Shown: positions 8,570 through 17,416, numbered from the stretch's first letter. The stretch is DNA of 64,000 nt from an uncultured Clostridium sp. (GCF_910588715.1 NZ_CAJURG010000004.1:1-64000); one strand, 5' to 3'. Notes: generated by a model not told the origin, from the letters alone. Translations and numbers: made by a program.

Positions 8570-9967
8570 TTATTCCTTTCTATCTATTGTTATTTTTAAT
8601 ATTTTTTTTGTATCTTTTGTTACTTTAAATAATTGTGATGTTTTGCATCCAACGACCCAAGATATTTTATCATCAAAGCATAAAATAGGGATACTATCTC
8701 TATATTCTCTTGATATTTTTAAATCAATAAAAATATCTTTAAGCTTTTTACTCCCATTCATACCTAATGGTACAATTTTATCTCCATCTTTTCTGTATCT
8801 TATCACAATCTCTTTTTTTATATTATCATAATCAAATAACTTTATTAAGTTGTTTTTAGGAAAATTTCCCTCTTTTTTATTATCAACTATTTCAAAAGTA
8901 ATATCATAATTATCAAAAGTAATTTTATTTACAAGCTCATCTTTATTTATCCTAATTTCATAATCCTTACTTATATTTTTCTTCCCTGTATTTTTAATAC
9001 TAAAAATAATATCACCATATAAATTTTCACATATTATTCTATTAGTTAAATTAATCTTCTTTCCCGTACCCTTACCTGCTAAATTAACAATTTCATATAT
9101 ATGTTTCATTTCAAAGTTTTGATGAGAATTAGAAATTTCTTTAAATGCTCTTATCACAACTCTAGTTATAATTGCATCCATTTCTTTCTTAAATAATTCT
9201 TTTGATACTTTTAGCTTTTTATCATAATTTTCACAATAAATATTATAACATTTTTTGGAATATTCTTCTATAAATTCATTATCTTTTTGTAATAATAATG
9301 TCATTCTATTAAATGTATCAATTATATCTTTATTAAAATGTTCCTTCATATAAGGTAATATATCTAATCTAACTTTATTTCTACTATAAATCCTTTCATA
9401 GTTACTAGCATCTATTCTTGGATTTAACTTTTTTTCTTCACAATAGCCTTCAATTTCTTTCCTATTTAAACATAATATAGGTCTAATAACTCCGTCTTCT
9501 CTTTTAGGCTTTATACCAGTTAATCCTTCTAAACCTGTTCCTCTCATAATTCTCATTAAAACAGTTTCTGCTTGATCATTTGCATTGTGAGCCACAGCAA
9601 TCTTATTATAATTATATTTATTTCTTATCTCTTCAAATGCCGTATATCTTTCATTTCTTCCAGCTACTTCCAAAGATACATTTGAATCTTTAGCAACATA
9701 TTCTATATTTATTCTTTTTACATAATGTTTTATTCCTAATTCATCACATAAATTAATTATATATTTTTCATCTGCATCAGATTCATTACCTCTTAACATA
9801 TGATTTATATGAATAGCTCCTAAATCTAAATTAAATTTATCCTTTAATTCATATAAAATATGTAACAAACATACAGAATCTGGGCCACCTGATAAGGCAA
9901 CTAATATTTTATCTTCTTGTTTTATAAGTTCGTTTTCTTTTATATAATTTATAACTTTATTTAACAC
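8570..9967 (-). CDS. tilS: tRNA(Ile)-lysidine synthase
   Basis: Converts C34 of the CAU anticodon of minor tRNA-Ile to lysidine. The N-terminal ATP-pyrophosphatase domain carries the PP-loop SGGPDS. Middle and C-terminal TilS domains follow. I choose the GTG at 9965-9967 because AGGAG lies 7 nt upstream. The in-frame ATG at 9971-9973 has only a 1-nt gap from that site. This gives 465 residues starting MLNKVINYIKEN. The downstream order hpt-ftsH is as in Bacillus, where tilS and hprT overlap. Confidence 0.95.
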   Translation of the reverse strand: MLNKVINYIKENELIKQEDKILVALSGGPDSVCLLHILYELKDKFNLDLGAIHINHMLRGNESDADEKYIINLCDELGIKHYVKRINIEYVAKDSNVSLEVAGRNERYTAFEEIRNKYNYNKIAVAHNANDQAETVLMRIMRGTGLEGLTGIKPKREDGVIRPILCLNRKEIEGYCEEKKLNPRIDASNYERIYSRNKVRLDILPYMKEHFNKDIIDTFNRMTLLLQKDNEFIEEYSKKCYNIYCENYDKKLKVSKELFKKEMDAIITRVVIRAFKEISNSHQNFEMKHIYEIVNLAGKGTGKKINLTNRIICENLYGDIIFSIKNTGKKNISKDYEIRINKDELVNKITFDNYDITFEIVDNKKEGNFPKNNLIKLFDYDNIKKEIVIRYRKDGDKIVPLGMNGSKKLKDIFIDLKISREYRDSIPILCFDDKISWVVGCKTSQLFKVTKDTKKILKITIDRKE

Positions 9968-9997
9968 ATGCATTCTCCTATTTTTTAATATAACTCT

Positions 9998-10027
9998 ATA
10001 ATACATTTACATTTTTTTAATGTAAAC
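9998..10027 (-). promoter_or_regulatory. promoter of tilS-hpt-ftsH with embedded inverted repeat
   Basis: TTTACA (10021-10026), 17-bp spacer, TATTAT (9998-10003) on the minus strand. The spacer region holds an inverted repeat, TTTACAT and ATGTAAA, spanning about 10006-10026 and reaching the -35 element. It could be an operator. Confidence 0.6.
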
Positions 10028-10077
10028 ACAATATGCACTAAGTTTATAATTAAATAAATTTTATAAATATAAAATAA

Positions 10078-10100
10078 AGATGCTTCAAAAATGAAGCACC
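10078..10100 (-). terminator. intrinsic terminator of spoIIE
   Basis: On the minus strand TGCTTCA and TGAAGCA form a stem around TTTT, followed by TCTTTATTTTAT, about 60 bp past the spoIIE stop codon. Confidence 0.75.
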
Positions 10101-10160
10101 CCTTAAAGTTTTTTATAATAATTTTTTCTATACAATTTATTTAAGTATAATAAACTCTAA

Positions 10161-12545
10161 TTAACAAGAATAAAGTTTTGAAACAACTACAGTCATATCA
10201 TCAAGAACTCTTCCATTACACTTCTTCTTAGCTAATGCTAAAATTTCTTTAGAAATTAATTCGGGATTGTTTTGCTCTCCTTCTAAATAACTTACTATCC
10301 AAGAATAATCTCCAATATTAGCTTTATCAACATCTGTTACTCCATCACTTATTGTAACTATTATATCACCATTTTTTACTTTTCTCTTAACAGGTTTAAT
10401 GCTTATGTCATCTACAATTCCAAAAGGTAAAGATGAACTATTAATAACTTCAACCTCTGCACCTCTTTTAATAAAACTCATGCTAGCTCCAACTTTTATA
10501 AATTCTATTTCTCCTGTATATAAATCTATAGAATTCATATCTAATGTAGTAAATTTTTCATCTTCACTAAATTTCATTCCCATTATAGAATTTACAGCAT
10601 TAAGCATTGTTGATTCACTAAATCCACCTTCCATAAACTTCTCTATTAATTCTATTGCAGCTTCGCTTTCTAAACCTGCTTCAGGACCAGAACCCATTCC
10701 ATCACTAACTATAGTTACATATTCACCAACTTTATTTTGTCCAAAACTATAACTATCTCCAGAATACTTTTCTCCATCTTTAACATTAAATGCTACATGA
10801 GAAGCTACATTATACTTATAAGATTCTTCTATTGTGATTGAACATTCCCCTGTTTGTGGATTAATCTTGCATCCTTCATCTGCAATGCTTAAAGGAGTTC
10901 TCACCAACTCACTAATAATAGGAATAATTGATTTTCTACAATAATTCTCGCCATCGCTACTACTTACTTTAATTTTTATTTTTAAACGACCTTTTCTATC
11001 TGTATACGAATAAATATTTTCATATCTAATATGATTTTTTGCTAATGTTTTTCTTAATAATTTATCAATTTCTAAACAACTATTAACATTATTATTAAAG
11101 TCTCCAAGTATACTAGAAACTGTGTTTGCCATATTATTTATTTGACTTGCAACAACACTTCTACCTTCTATAAGTCTAGATTTTAAAGCTTCATTTATTG
11201 TATAAGTTGAAAATAATTCTTCTGCACTTTTTAACAATGTACTTCTTTTTACACATTTCACATTTAAATCCTTAGGTAAATATACATTTTTACTTTCGCA
11301 ACTTAACATAAGTTCTCCAAAATCAGAAAATGTACTATGAAGCTCTCTTCCCCAACATTTATTATTCATTTCACAATCTTGGCATACTCTATCCGCCAAA
11401 CTTTCAATCATTGCAGTTCCCTTATTTTTCATAAGTAATTTTTCATTACCTGATAAACTTTCAATAGATGCTGCAACTGCAGTTAACGATCCTCTTAATG
11501 ATTCTAGTCTATCTACAAACTCTAATTTTATCCCTTCAACTTGAGCATCACTTATTATTTTACTTTTTTCTTCATTATTAAGTTCTCTTAATATTTCTTT
11601 AATGGTCTTTTCAGGTATAAGCAACATAATAGCACCTGCTATAGAAACCTCTATAATTGATTGTACTGTTATATTGCCTGTGTAAGTTAATATCATAAAT
11701 AAAGATATAAAATAAGCTAAAATTGAAAAAATCTTTCCAGTTTCTTTAAAAACACCTACAATTAATCCACATATACTATACATAGTAGTTACAATCAGTA
11801 AATCATTATTAGCAATGCCTATTATTATTCCCATTGTTATCCCTAATATTGCTCCTGAATTACTTCCAGAGGCATATGCTGTTGTAATTACCATAGCTAA
11901 TGCAACTATTGTTCTTATTTCAACTCCAAATAAAGTTAAATTTCCTATTCCAGCTATAACTAAACAACTTAATATAGCTATACTAATCAATTCTTCTGTA
12001 GAATAAAAATAATTGGTATTTATCTCCTTCATACAACCAATAGCATAATTAAGTATATAAAAAACTGGTATTATTACTGCAGTTTTAGTCAAAGAAAAAA
12101 TTAAATTTATTTCAAAACTCTGTTCTCCAAATAATAAACCTATAGCTAAAGATGTTATAGTTAGAGCTAAAAATACAATTCCATTTTTAAATTCTTTATT
12201 TAAAGTATTAAAAACAATTTTACTTATTAATACTGCTGTTGATAAAGAAATACAAAGTATAACATCTATTGTTTTGCTTCCTCCACTTAAATATCCAACT
12301 AAAACAGCTATAAAAATTAAAGATAAATTTTTTATGTCATTTTTCTTCGCTAACGCCAAAAGATAAGCTATTCCAAATGGAGCCAAATATAACCCTTCCA
12401 CAAATCCAAATCCTACTCTACTAATCATAGTTCCTGAAACTATAGTTAATAGCATTATAAGCATTCCTTTTTCAAAGCTTAATTTCTTCTTTGCCTTTTC
12501 ACTATCTACCTTTCTGTAACTAGGCACCTCAATACCATAATCCAT
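10161..12545 (-). CDS. spoIIE: Stage II sporulation protein E (PP2C-type phosphatase)
   Basis: Dephosphorylates SpoIIAA and so releases sigma-F in the forespore; it also associates with the polar septum. The protein has a long hydrophobic N-terminal half with about ten predicted membrane helices (roughly residues 30-320), a central linker with a Cys cluster (CQDCEMNNKCW), and a C-terminal PP2C phosphatase with metal-binding VSDGMGSGPEAG and SDGVTD. I start at the ATG at 12543-12545 (794 residues), 10 nt from AGGAG; the upstream ATG at 12552-12554 overlaps the ribosome site. The promoter is described separately. Confidence 0.96.
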   Translation of the reverse strand: MDYGIEVPSYRKVDSEKAKKKLSFEKGMLIMLLTIVSGTMISRVGFGFVEGLYLAPFGIAYLLALAKKNDIKNLSLIFIAVLVGYLSGGSKTIDVILCISLSTAVLISKIVFNTLNKEFKNGIVFLALTITSLAIGLLFGEQSFEINLIFSLTKTAVIIPVFYILNYAIGCMKEINTNYFYSTEELISIAILSCLVIAGIGNLTLFGVEIRTIVALAMVITTAYASGSNSGAILGITMGIIIGIANNDLLIVTTMYSICGLIVGVFKETGKIFSILAYFISLFMILTYTGNITVQSIIEVSIAGAIMLLIPEKTIKEILRELNNEEKSKIISDAQVEGIKLEFVDRLESLRGSLTAVAASIESLSGNEKLLMKNKGTAMIESLADRVCQDCEMNNKCWGRELHSTFSDFGELMLSCESKNVYLPKDLNVKCVKRSTLLKSAEELFSTYTINEALKSRLIEGRSVVASQINNMANTVSSILGDFNNNVNSCLEIDKLLRKTLAKNHIRYENIYSYTDRKGRLKIKIKVSSSDGENYCRKSIIPIISELVRTPLSIADEGCKINPQTGECSITIEESYKYNVASHVAFNVKDGEKYSGDSYSFGQNKVGEYVTIVSDGMGSGPEAGLESEAAIELIEKFMEGGFSESTMLNAVNSIMGMKFSEDEKFTTLDMNSIDLYTGEIEFIKVGASMSFIKRGAEVEVINSSSLPFGIVDDISIKPVKRKVKNGDIIVTISDGVTDVDKANIGDYSWIVSYLEGEQNNPELISKEILALAKKKCNGRVLDDMTVVVSKLYSC

Positions 12546-12578
12546 ATTTATCATTCTCCTCATAAAATTCCTAATAAA

Positions 12579-12611
12579 ATAATATCATTTTTTTTTAGAA
12601 AGTTATGTCAA
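12579..12611 (-). promoter_or_regulatory. spoIIE promoter with 21-bp spacer
   Basis: TTGACA (12606-12611) and TATTAT (12579-12584) are separated by 21 bp on the minus strand. B. subtilis spoIIE and spoIIG use near-consensus sigma-A hexamers with this abnormal spacing and need Spo0A~P for activity. The conserved spacing supports Spo0A activation here. Confidence 0.75.
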
Positions 12612-12624
12612 TTAATGTTAAGTA

Positions 12625-12774
12625 TTTTCGTATTTCGTAAGACATAGTTCCTTTTTTTTCTAATAAAAATTTTAATATTTTCTATTTATAAACTTTAATC
12701 ATTAAATTTAAATATGAATATACGTTTTTTATAGCTGTATTTTCAACAGCTATTTTGGACTTTTTGTCGTAAAA
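12625..12774 (-). promoter_or_regulatory. candidate Spo0A (0A) boxes upstream of spoIIE
   Basis: Tandem TACGAAA units occur at 12625-12639, 14 bp upstream of the -35 element, and are degenerate matches to the 0A box. A better match, TTTTTGTCGTAAAA, is at 12761-12774 (consensus around TTTGTCGAAAA). Between them lies a perfect 8-bp hairpin, ATAGCTGT and ACAGCTAT, at 12731-12753, with no assigned role. Confidence 0.5.
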
Positions 12775-12842
12775 GTAATAATTTTACAATAATTATTTAG
12801 TAGTAAAATGGGGATTATACTCACATATTTATTTTTAAAATA

Positions 12843-12873
12843 AAAAAGAGATACAAATTATTTTGTATCTCTT
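12843..12873 (-). terminator. intrinsic terminator of the tRNA cluster
   Basis: AGAGATACAAA and TTTGTATCTCT form an 11-bp stem around a short AT loop. It lies directly after the tRNA-Leu 3' end and is followed on the minus strand by a run of T. Confidence 0.85.
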
Positions 12874-12960
12874 TGGTGCTGAAGACCGGAATCGAACCGG
12901 TACGGTATCGCTACCGCAGGATTTTAAGTCCTGTGCGTCTGCCTGTTCCGCCACTTCAGC
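12874..12960 (-). tRNA. tRNA-Leu (TAA), copy 1
   Basis: The 87-nt minus-strand gene has encoded CCA, acceptor GCTGAAG/CTTCAGC, a long variable arm and the anticodon loop CTTAAAA. It is identical to the copy at 13145-13231. Confidence 0.97.
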
Positions 12961-12965
12961 GTATA

Positions 12966-13042
12966 TGGTAGCGGAAATAGGACTTGAACCTACGACACCT
13001 CGGGTATGAACCGAGTGCTCTAGCCAGCTGAGCTATTCCGCC
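12966..13042 (-). tRNA. tRNA-Met (CAT), elongator type
   Basis: Minus-strand gene of 77 nt with encoded CCA. Acceptor GGCGGAA pairs with TTCCGCT, and the anticodon stem CTCGG/CCGAG bears the loop TTCATAC. The overall sequence resembles elongator tRNA-Met of Bacillus. A CAT anticodon could also mark tRNA-Ile2, but the arms fit tRNA-Met better. Confidence 0.9.
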
Positions 13043-13048
13043 ATATTT

Positions 13049-13124
<76 letters not shown>

Positions 13125-13144
13125 TTATTAAGTTGAATTTAGTT

Positions 13145-13231
13145 TGGTGCTGAAGACCGGAATCGAACCGGTACGGTATCGCTACCGCAGGATTTTAAGT
13201 CCTGTGCGTCTGCCTGTTCCGCCACTTCAGC
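13145..13231 (-). tRNA. tRNA-Leu (TAA), copy 2
   Basis: An exact 87-nt duplicate of the gene at 12874-12960, first in the four-gene cluster. It is read from the consensus promoter at 13267-13295. Confidence 0.97.
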
Positions 13232-13239
13232 ATATTTTT

Positions 13240-13260
13240 TGTTGCCGTCATCTAACGACA
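13240..13260 (-). other. small hairpin in the tRNA precursor leader
   Basis: TTGTCGT and ACGGCAA can pair (7 bp, one G-U) between the promoter and the first tRNA. It is probably a structural element of the precursor. Confidence 0.4.
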
Positions 13261-13266
13261 AAATTA

Positions 13267-13295
13267 ATTATATATGATGACTATAATACTGTCAA
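13267..13295 (-). promoter_or_regulatory. consensus sigma-A promoter of the tRNA cluster
   Basis: TTGACA (13290-13295), 17-bp spacer, TATAAT (13267-13272) on the minus strand: a perfect strong promoter, typical of stable RNA genes. Confidence 0.9.
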
Positions 13296-13427
13296 CACTT
13301 TTTTGAAAAAATTTTTAAATATTTTTATATTCCTTTACAAACCTTAGTAAAATAGCTAATTTAATAATTTTTATTTTTCTAATTTCGTCCTAATTTTATT
13401 ATTAAAACTAAAAAAAATAAATAAAAA

Positions 13428-13460
13428 AGAGAGTAATAAACTAAAACCTATACTCTCTCT
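13428..13460 (-). terminator. intrinsic terminator of the yabR-like gene
   Basis: On the minus strand AGAGAGTA and TACTCTC(T) pair around an AT-rich loop and are followed by TTTTTTATT. Confidence 0.7.
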
Positions 13461-13489
13461 CATATATAAAACTACATTATTTCTAAAAT

Positions 13490-13888
13490 TTAAAAGTTTT
13501 TTCTTGATCTTGCTTTAAATTCTTGATGTTTTTTGAAATCTTGTTGTCTTTCTTCACTATCTTTTAAGAATCTAGACATTATATCTTCAAAATTTGCTGG
13601 AGCAGCTTTCTTTTCAGTTTTCCATTCAATTTCTGCTGGTTTAACTGATTTTTTCTTAACATTAGCTTGCTTTATAGATAAACTTATCTTTCCATTATCA
13701 TCTATTGATATAACTTTTACCTTAACTTTATCTTGTTCATTAAGATGTTGTCTTATATCTTTAACAAAAGAATCAGCAACTTCTGAAATATGAACTAATC
13801 CTGTCTTACCTTCTATTTCTACGAAAGCTCCGAAGTTTGTAATATTTACTACTGTACCCTCTAATATGTTTCCTGCCATTAAGGTCAT
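13490..13888 (-). CDS. S1 RNA-binding domain protein, YabR-like
   Basis: Small cytoplasmic RNA-binding protein of 132 residues. The S1 OB-fold fills about residues 4-75 (GTVVNITNFGAFVEI, GLVHISEVAD, KVKVISID-NGKISLSIKQ). A basic, charged tail (KDSEERQQDFKKHQEFKARSRK) follows. The start is the ATG at 13886-13888, 12 nt from AGGAGG; the upstream extension encoded by this frame has no ribosome site. It follows divIC, the position of yabR in Bacillus. Its molecular role is not established; ribosome association is only inferred from the domain. Confidence 0.9.
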   Translation of the reverse strand: MTLMAGNILEGTVVNITNFGAFVEIEGKTGLVHISEVADSFVKDIRQHLNEQDKVKVKVISIDDNGKISLSIKQANVKKKSVKPAEIEWKTEKKAAPANFEDIMSRFLKDSEERQQDFKKHQEFKARSRKNF

Positions 13889-13971
13889 TTTACAAAGAAT
13901 CCTCCTTAAAATTAAATAATCTATGTTATTAATAATAACCACATTAATAGAAATTTAAACTTAAACCAATA

Positions 13972-14253
13972 CTATTCTGAACTATTATTTGAAATAATTT
14001 GTTGCTCACCTTCTTTTATTAGACCTAATCTCTCCCTAGCCAATTTTTCTAAATATTCATTATTACTTTGAGCTCTATCTAACTCAGCTTGCAACCTAAT
14101 ATTTTTTTCCTTAAGCTCTTTTAATTCTTGAGTTTGAATAGTAATATCATTCTTTATCCTTCTTAGTACAGTTAATTGCTTTACTAAGCATACACTAAAA
14201 ACTCCTACAATTAAAACAACAATAATTCCCTTAAGGTTTATGTTTTTTTTCAT
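13972..14253 (-). CDS. divIC: Septum formation initiator, DivIC/FtsB family
   Basis: Single-pass membrane protein of the divisome. From the ATG at 14251-14253 (93 residues, site GAAGGG upstream) it has a short basic N-terminus, one transmembrane helix at about 7-27, then a coiled coil (RRIKNDITIQTQELKELKEK...ELDRAQ). The family's terminal motif EKLARERLGLIKEGE is present. The place between yabQ and the yabR-like gene matches Bacillus. FtsL-like proteins are similar, but synteny favours DivIC. Confidence 0.9.
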   Translation of the reverse strand: MKKNINLKGIIVVLIVGVFSVCLVKQLTVLRRIKNDITIQTQELKELKEKNIRLQAELDRAQSNNEYLEKLARERLGLIKEGEQQIISNNSSE

Positions 14254-14334
14254 AAATATATAGTACCCTTCTTTTATATCATTATATAAATATATTGTAA
14301 ACACTATACATATTTAATTCAAGATATTTTTATA

Positions 14335-14727
14335 CTAATTATGTTTTCCAATAATATTATAAAATACAACTTTAAAGGGATATATAATATTTTTAAAAAT
14401 AATTCTACATACTTTAGATGTTACATTAATAACTCCTAACTCAAATTTTATACATCTCTTGCTAATAAATTTCATATATAAGCCTAAAGCTATTAACATA
14501 AATGCATAAACATATGCACCCAAAAATGCATAATTTGTATAAAGAAGAAAAGAAAAAACAATCATAGCGGTTAAAATCCAAAATAAAGTATCTTCTATAG
14601 CTATAATAATTTTAGGTATCTTTGTACCTCTAATTATCTTATATAAATCAAACATCAAGCCTGTTAATATGCCTGCTAATAATGCATAAAATATAATACT
14701 AAATTGTATATCAGTTTTTAATGGCAT
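14335..14727 (-). CDS. yabQ: Spore cortex biosynthesis protein YabQ
   Basis: Membrane protein required for spore cortex formation in Bacillus, where it is made in the mother cell and targets the outer forespore membrane. The 130 residues contain about four hydrophobic helices (IIFYALLAGILTGLMFDLY, LFWILTAMIVFSFLLY, GAYVYAFMLIALGLYM) and a basic C-terminus. The ribosome site GGAGG precedes the ATG. It follows yabP by 9 bp in the conserved rqcP-yabP-yabQ-divIC order. Confidence 0.93.
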   Translation of the reverse strand: MPLKTDIQFSIIFYALLAGILTGLMFDLYKIIRGTKIPKIIIAIEDTLFWILTAMIVFSFLLYTNYAFLGAYVYAFMLIALGLYMKFISKRCIKFELGVINVTSKVCRIIFKNIIYPFKVVFYNIIGKHN

Positions 14728-14736
14728 AGTAACCTC

Positions 14737-15030
14737 CTATTTAAAAAGCCTTCCTATTATGCTTTCTTTTTCTTTCTTTATTTCTTTACCACTATATACG
14801 ATATAATATATTTCTCCATTTATCATTACATCTCCATTTTGAACATCTAGCTTATTCATTTTTAAATTTAATCCCTTTATAGTTAATGCACCTAATTTAG
14901 TATTAAGTAATATTTTTTCATCATCAAAACTAATAACTTCTTCTACTCCTGTTAATGTCATTTTCTTTCTATTTTCTAGTGTAATATTACCTCTATTATC
15001 CTCAATTTTATTATCTACCCTTTTCTCCAT
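14737..15030 (-). CDS. yabP: Sporulation protein YabP
   Basis: 97-residue soluble YabP/YqfC-family protein. After a short charged N-terminus the family fold begins at KKMTLTGVEEVISFDDEKILL and continues with TKLGALTIKGLNLKMNKLDVQNGDVMINGEI. Its Bacillus homologue lies in an operon with yabQ and is needed for normal sporulation. It is 54 bp downstream of rqcP; that gap is short and I could not find a convincing sigma-E promoter in it. Confidence 0.92.
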   Translation of the reverse strand: MEKRVDNKIEDNRGNITLENRKKMTLTGVEEVISFDDEKILLNTKLGALTIKGLNLKMNKLDVQNGDVMINGEIYYIVYSGKEIKKEKESIIGRLFK

Positions 15031-15084
15031 TATTAATTTCCTCCATATATTATCTTGATTAAATATATGAAGTGTTTTAAAAAA

Positions 15085-15345
15085 TTATTCTTGGTCCTCA
15101 ACTCCTTCTAATATTTCATACATCTCTTTAGCATTTTCTTTTCTCACATGCTCTGCTATATTTATTATTCTTGCTTTTAGTTTTCTATTTGCAAATGTAA
15201 TTTCAATTATATCTCCTTCTTTAACATCTGTTGATGGTTTTGCTATTTTATCATTAATAGCAACTCTGCCACCTTCACAAGCTTCTTTAGCTACAGTTCT
15301 TCTTTTTATTATTCTTGAAACTTTTAAATATTTATCTAATCTCAC
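15085..15345 (-). CDS. rqcP: S4-domain RNA-binding protein RqcP (Hsp15-like)
   Basis: 86-residue S4-domain protein (MRLDKYLKVSRIIKRRTVAKEACEGGRVAIN). In Bacillus the homologue RqcP (YabO) works with RqcH in alanine tailing of nascent chains on stalled large ribosomal subunits. The start is a GTG at 15343-15345, with AAGGAG 8 nt upstream. It follows hupB and its terminator and leads the yabP-yabQ-divIC group. Confidence 0.93.
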   Translation of the reverse strand: MRLDKYLKVSRIIKRRTVAKEACEGGRVAINDKIAKPSTDVKEGDIIEITFANRKLKARIINIAEHVRKENAKEMYEILEGVEDQE

Positions 15346-15383
15346 CTTTATTTCTCCTTATCTTAAAATATTTTTATGTATCA

Positions 15384-15409
15384 AAAAGCCCGAGATACCT
15401 CGGGCTTAA
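15384..15409 (-). terminator. intrinsic terminator of hupB
   Basis: AAGCCCGAG and CTCGGGCTT (9 bp) enclose ATAC, followed on the minus strand by TTTTTGATA. It starts 9 bp after the hupB stop codon. Confidence 0.9.
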
Positions 15410-15417
15410 ATTTATAA

Positions 15418-15693
15418 TTACTTATTAACTCTTTCTTTAAACTCTTTTCCTGCTTTAAATACTGGAACAGTTGAAGCTGGAATATTTATAGTTTCTTTAG
15501 TTCTTGGATTTCTTCCTTCTCTAGCTGCTCTTTCTCTAGTTTCGAAAGTACCAAAACCAACTAATTGAACTTTGTCTCCACCTTCTAAAGCTTCTTGAAC
15601 TGAATCAATAAATGCTTTTAAAGCTATTTCTGCATCCTTCTTTGTTAATTGGCTCTTTTCTGCCATGCTAGTAATTAATTCTGCTTTATTCAC
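15418..15693 (-). CDS. hupB: HU-family DNA-binding protein
   Basis: Nucleoid-associated histone-like protein of 91 residues, the standard length. It has the N-terminal dimerisation helices (MNKAELITSMAEKSQLTKKDAE), GFGTFETRERAAREGRNPRT with the DNA-binding arm and its NIPAST-VPVFKAGKEFK end. The start is GTG with AAGGAGG upstream. It has its own terminator, so it is mainly monocistronic. An 8-bp inverted repeat, TGTAGTTA and TAACTACA (15731-15767), lies upstream. Confidence 0.97.
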   Translation of the reverse strand: MNKAELITSMAEKSQLTKKDAEIALKAFIDSVQEALEGGDKVQLVGFGTFETRERAAREGRNPRTKETINIPASTVPVFKAGKEFKERVNK

Positions 15694-15950
15694 GATTTAC
15701 ATCCTCCTTAAATAAACAGTTAAAAATATTGTAGTTAACCATTTTAAATTATGTACTATAACTACATTAACCTTATTATATATCCACTTTAATAAGTAGT
15801 CTATAGTAATATGGATGTTTTTTCTATAAAAATATATTTATTACAACTTTTCATGTAGCATAGTAATTCTTTTATTATTCCCCTTAAAAAATATTCTGCA
15901 TGAAAATTAAAAATCCTTCTATTATTGCAGAAAATTCACTTTTTTCTTTA

Positions 15951-17399
15951 TTAATCGTATTTTTTAGCTTCTTCCCATAAGCTATTCATTTCATCTAATG
16001 TAACATTTTTTAATTCTTTTCCTTGTTTTAATAAATTATCTTCAATAAAACTAAACCTCTTTATGAATTTTTTAGTAGATTTATTTAATGCCTCTTCTTC
16101 ATCTACATTTAATAGTCTAGACACATTAACACAAGCAAATAGCAAGTCTCCAACTTCAATTATTATTTTTTCCCTATTATTGGTTTTATATACATCTAAT
16201 ACTTCAGTTATTTCTTCTTCTATCTTTTTAACTGCCTCATCTATACTTTCAAAATCAAATCCAACCTTAGCAACTTTCTTTTGAACCTTATGGGCTTTTA
16301 TTAAAGATGGTAATGTTTTTGCTATCCCATTTATTTCTTCTGTAATTGTTTCGTAATTTTTTTCTGTCTTTTTTAATTCATCCCAATTATCTAATACTTC
16401 TTTTGAATTATTGATACTTATATCTCCAAATACATGTGGATGCCTATAAATCATCTTAGATGTAATTGCTTCAATTACATCAGATATATTAAAATATCCA
16501 TCTTCCTTTCCTATAACAGAATGAAATACAACTTGTAATAATACATCTCCTAGTTCTTCAATTAATCCATCTATATTATCGTCTTCTATAGCTTCAATTA
16601 CTTCATATGCTTCTTCTAAAAGTGAATTTTTAATGCTTTCATGAGTTTGCTCTCTATCCCACGCGCATCCATTTTCACTTCTCAAAATTTCTATGGTGTT
16701 AACTAAATCATAAAAATCCTTTTTATTATCTATATCTTTAGGAATATATACAGAAGTTAAGTAATCTATATCTTCTTGCATATCAAGTTCATATATTGGA
16801 ATCTTTCTTATAGATTCTTCTCCTTCTATTCCCGCAGCTCTAACATAATATATTTCTGTTTCATCATGATAATATTCTAATAATTCCAATTTAACTTCTG
16901 ATGCTATTAATGGATTATACACTTGAGTTATTATTGTTCCTATTCTTTTATCTAAAATTTGATTTTTTATATCAAAAGCATCAATAATCTTTAATCCTTC
17001 AATAGGATCTATTTGTAATCTATCCATCATAGCATCTACAAAACTAACTGCTGGTAATATTTTATATTCAATATTATTTTCATTACATAAATTAATAAGA
17101 TTTAAAACTGATCTTTCTGCAACTAATGGATGTCCTGGAACTGCATAAACTAGTTCTCCATATATTTTATATTCATCTATCATATTTTTGGCGATATTAG
17201 AATATACCTCGTCAAAGCTACTTCCTTCTTCATAATAATTATCACAAGTCTTAAAAGAATCCAATTTATTTCTTAAATAATCAACCGTAGGATGCTTTTC
17301 CGTTCTAAAATATAAGTTTTTACTTTCTTTAAGAGCATCAACAGCTCCTACAGTTAATGCATCTGGCGAACCTGGGCCTAATCCAACTATTTTTATCAT
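15951..17399 (-). CDS. mazG: Tetrapyrrole methylase-MazG nucleotide pyrophosphohydrolase fusion (YabN)
   Basis: 482-residue two-domain protein. Residues 1-215 are a tetrapyrrole-methylase-like domain (GLGPGSPDALTVGA, YAVPGHPLVAERS) whose substrate is unknown. The rest is a tandem MazG pyrophosphohydrolase (NGCAWDREQTHESIK, EELGDVLLQVVFHS, EVGDLLFACVN) expected to hydrolyse non-canonical or damaged NTPs. The ATG has AAGGAG upstream, and the gene begins 17 bp after the SpoVB-like gene, as yabM-yabN do in Bacillus. Confidence 0.95.
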   Translation of the reverse strand: MIKIVGLGPGSPDALTVGAVDALKESKNLYFRTEKHPTVDYLRNKLDSFKTCDNYYEEGSSFDEVYSNIAKNMIDEYKIYGELVYAVPGHPLVAERSVLNLINLCNENNIEYKILPAVSFVDAMMDRLQIDPIEGLKIIDAFDIKNQILDKRIGTIITQVYNPLIASEVKLELLEYYHDETEIYYVRAAGIEGEESIRKIPIYELDMQEDIDYLTSVYIPKDIDNKKDFYDLVNTIEILRSENGCAWDREQTHESIKNSLLEEAYEVIEAIEDDNIDGLIEELGDVLLQVVFHSVIGKEDGYFNISDVIEAITSKMIYRHPHVFGDISINNSKEVLDNWDELKKTEKNYETITEEINGIAKTLPSLIKAHKVQKKVAKVGFDFESIDEAVKKIEEEITEVLDVYKTNNREKIIIEVGDLLFACVNVSRLLNVDEEEALNKSTKKFIKRFSFIEDNLLKQGKELKNVTLDEMNSLWEEAKKYD

Positions 17400-17416
17400 A
17401 CGATAATCTCCTTACA

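Noticed and set aside
13144..13347. Plus-strand reading frame beginning MVLKTGIEPVRYRYRR
   Set aside because: It is the antisense of tRNA-Leu copy 2 and its promoter; such frames commonly arise opposite tRNA genes and there is no ribosome site.
15031..15084. Sigma-E promoter between rqcP and yabP
   Set aside because: A TCATATA-like -35 exists, but no CATACAAT-like -10 lies at the required distance.
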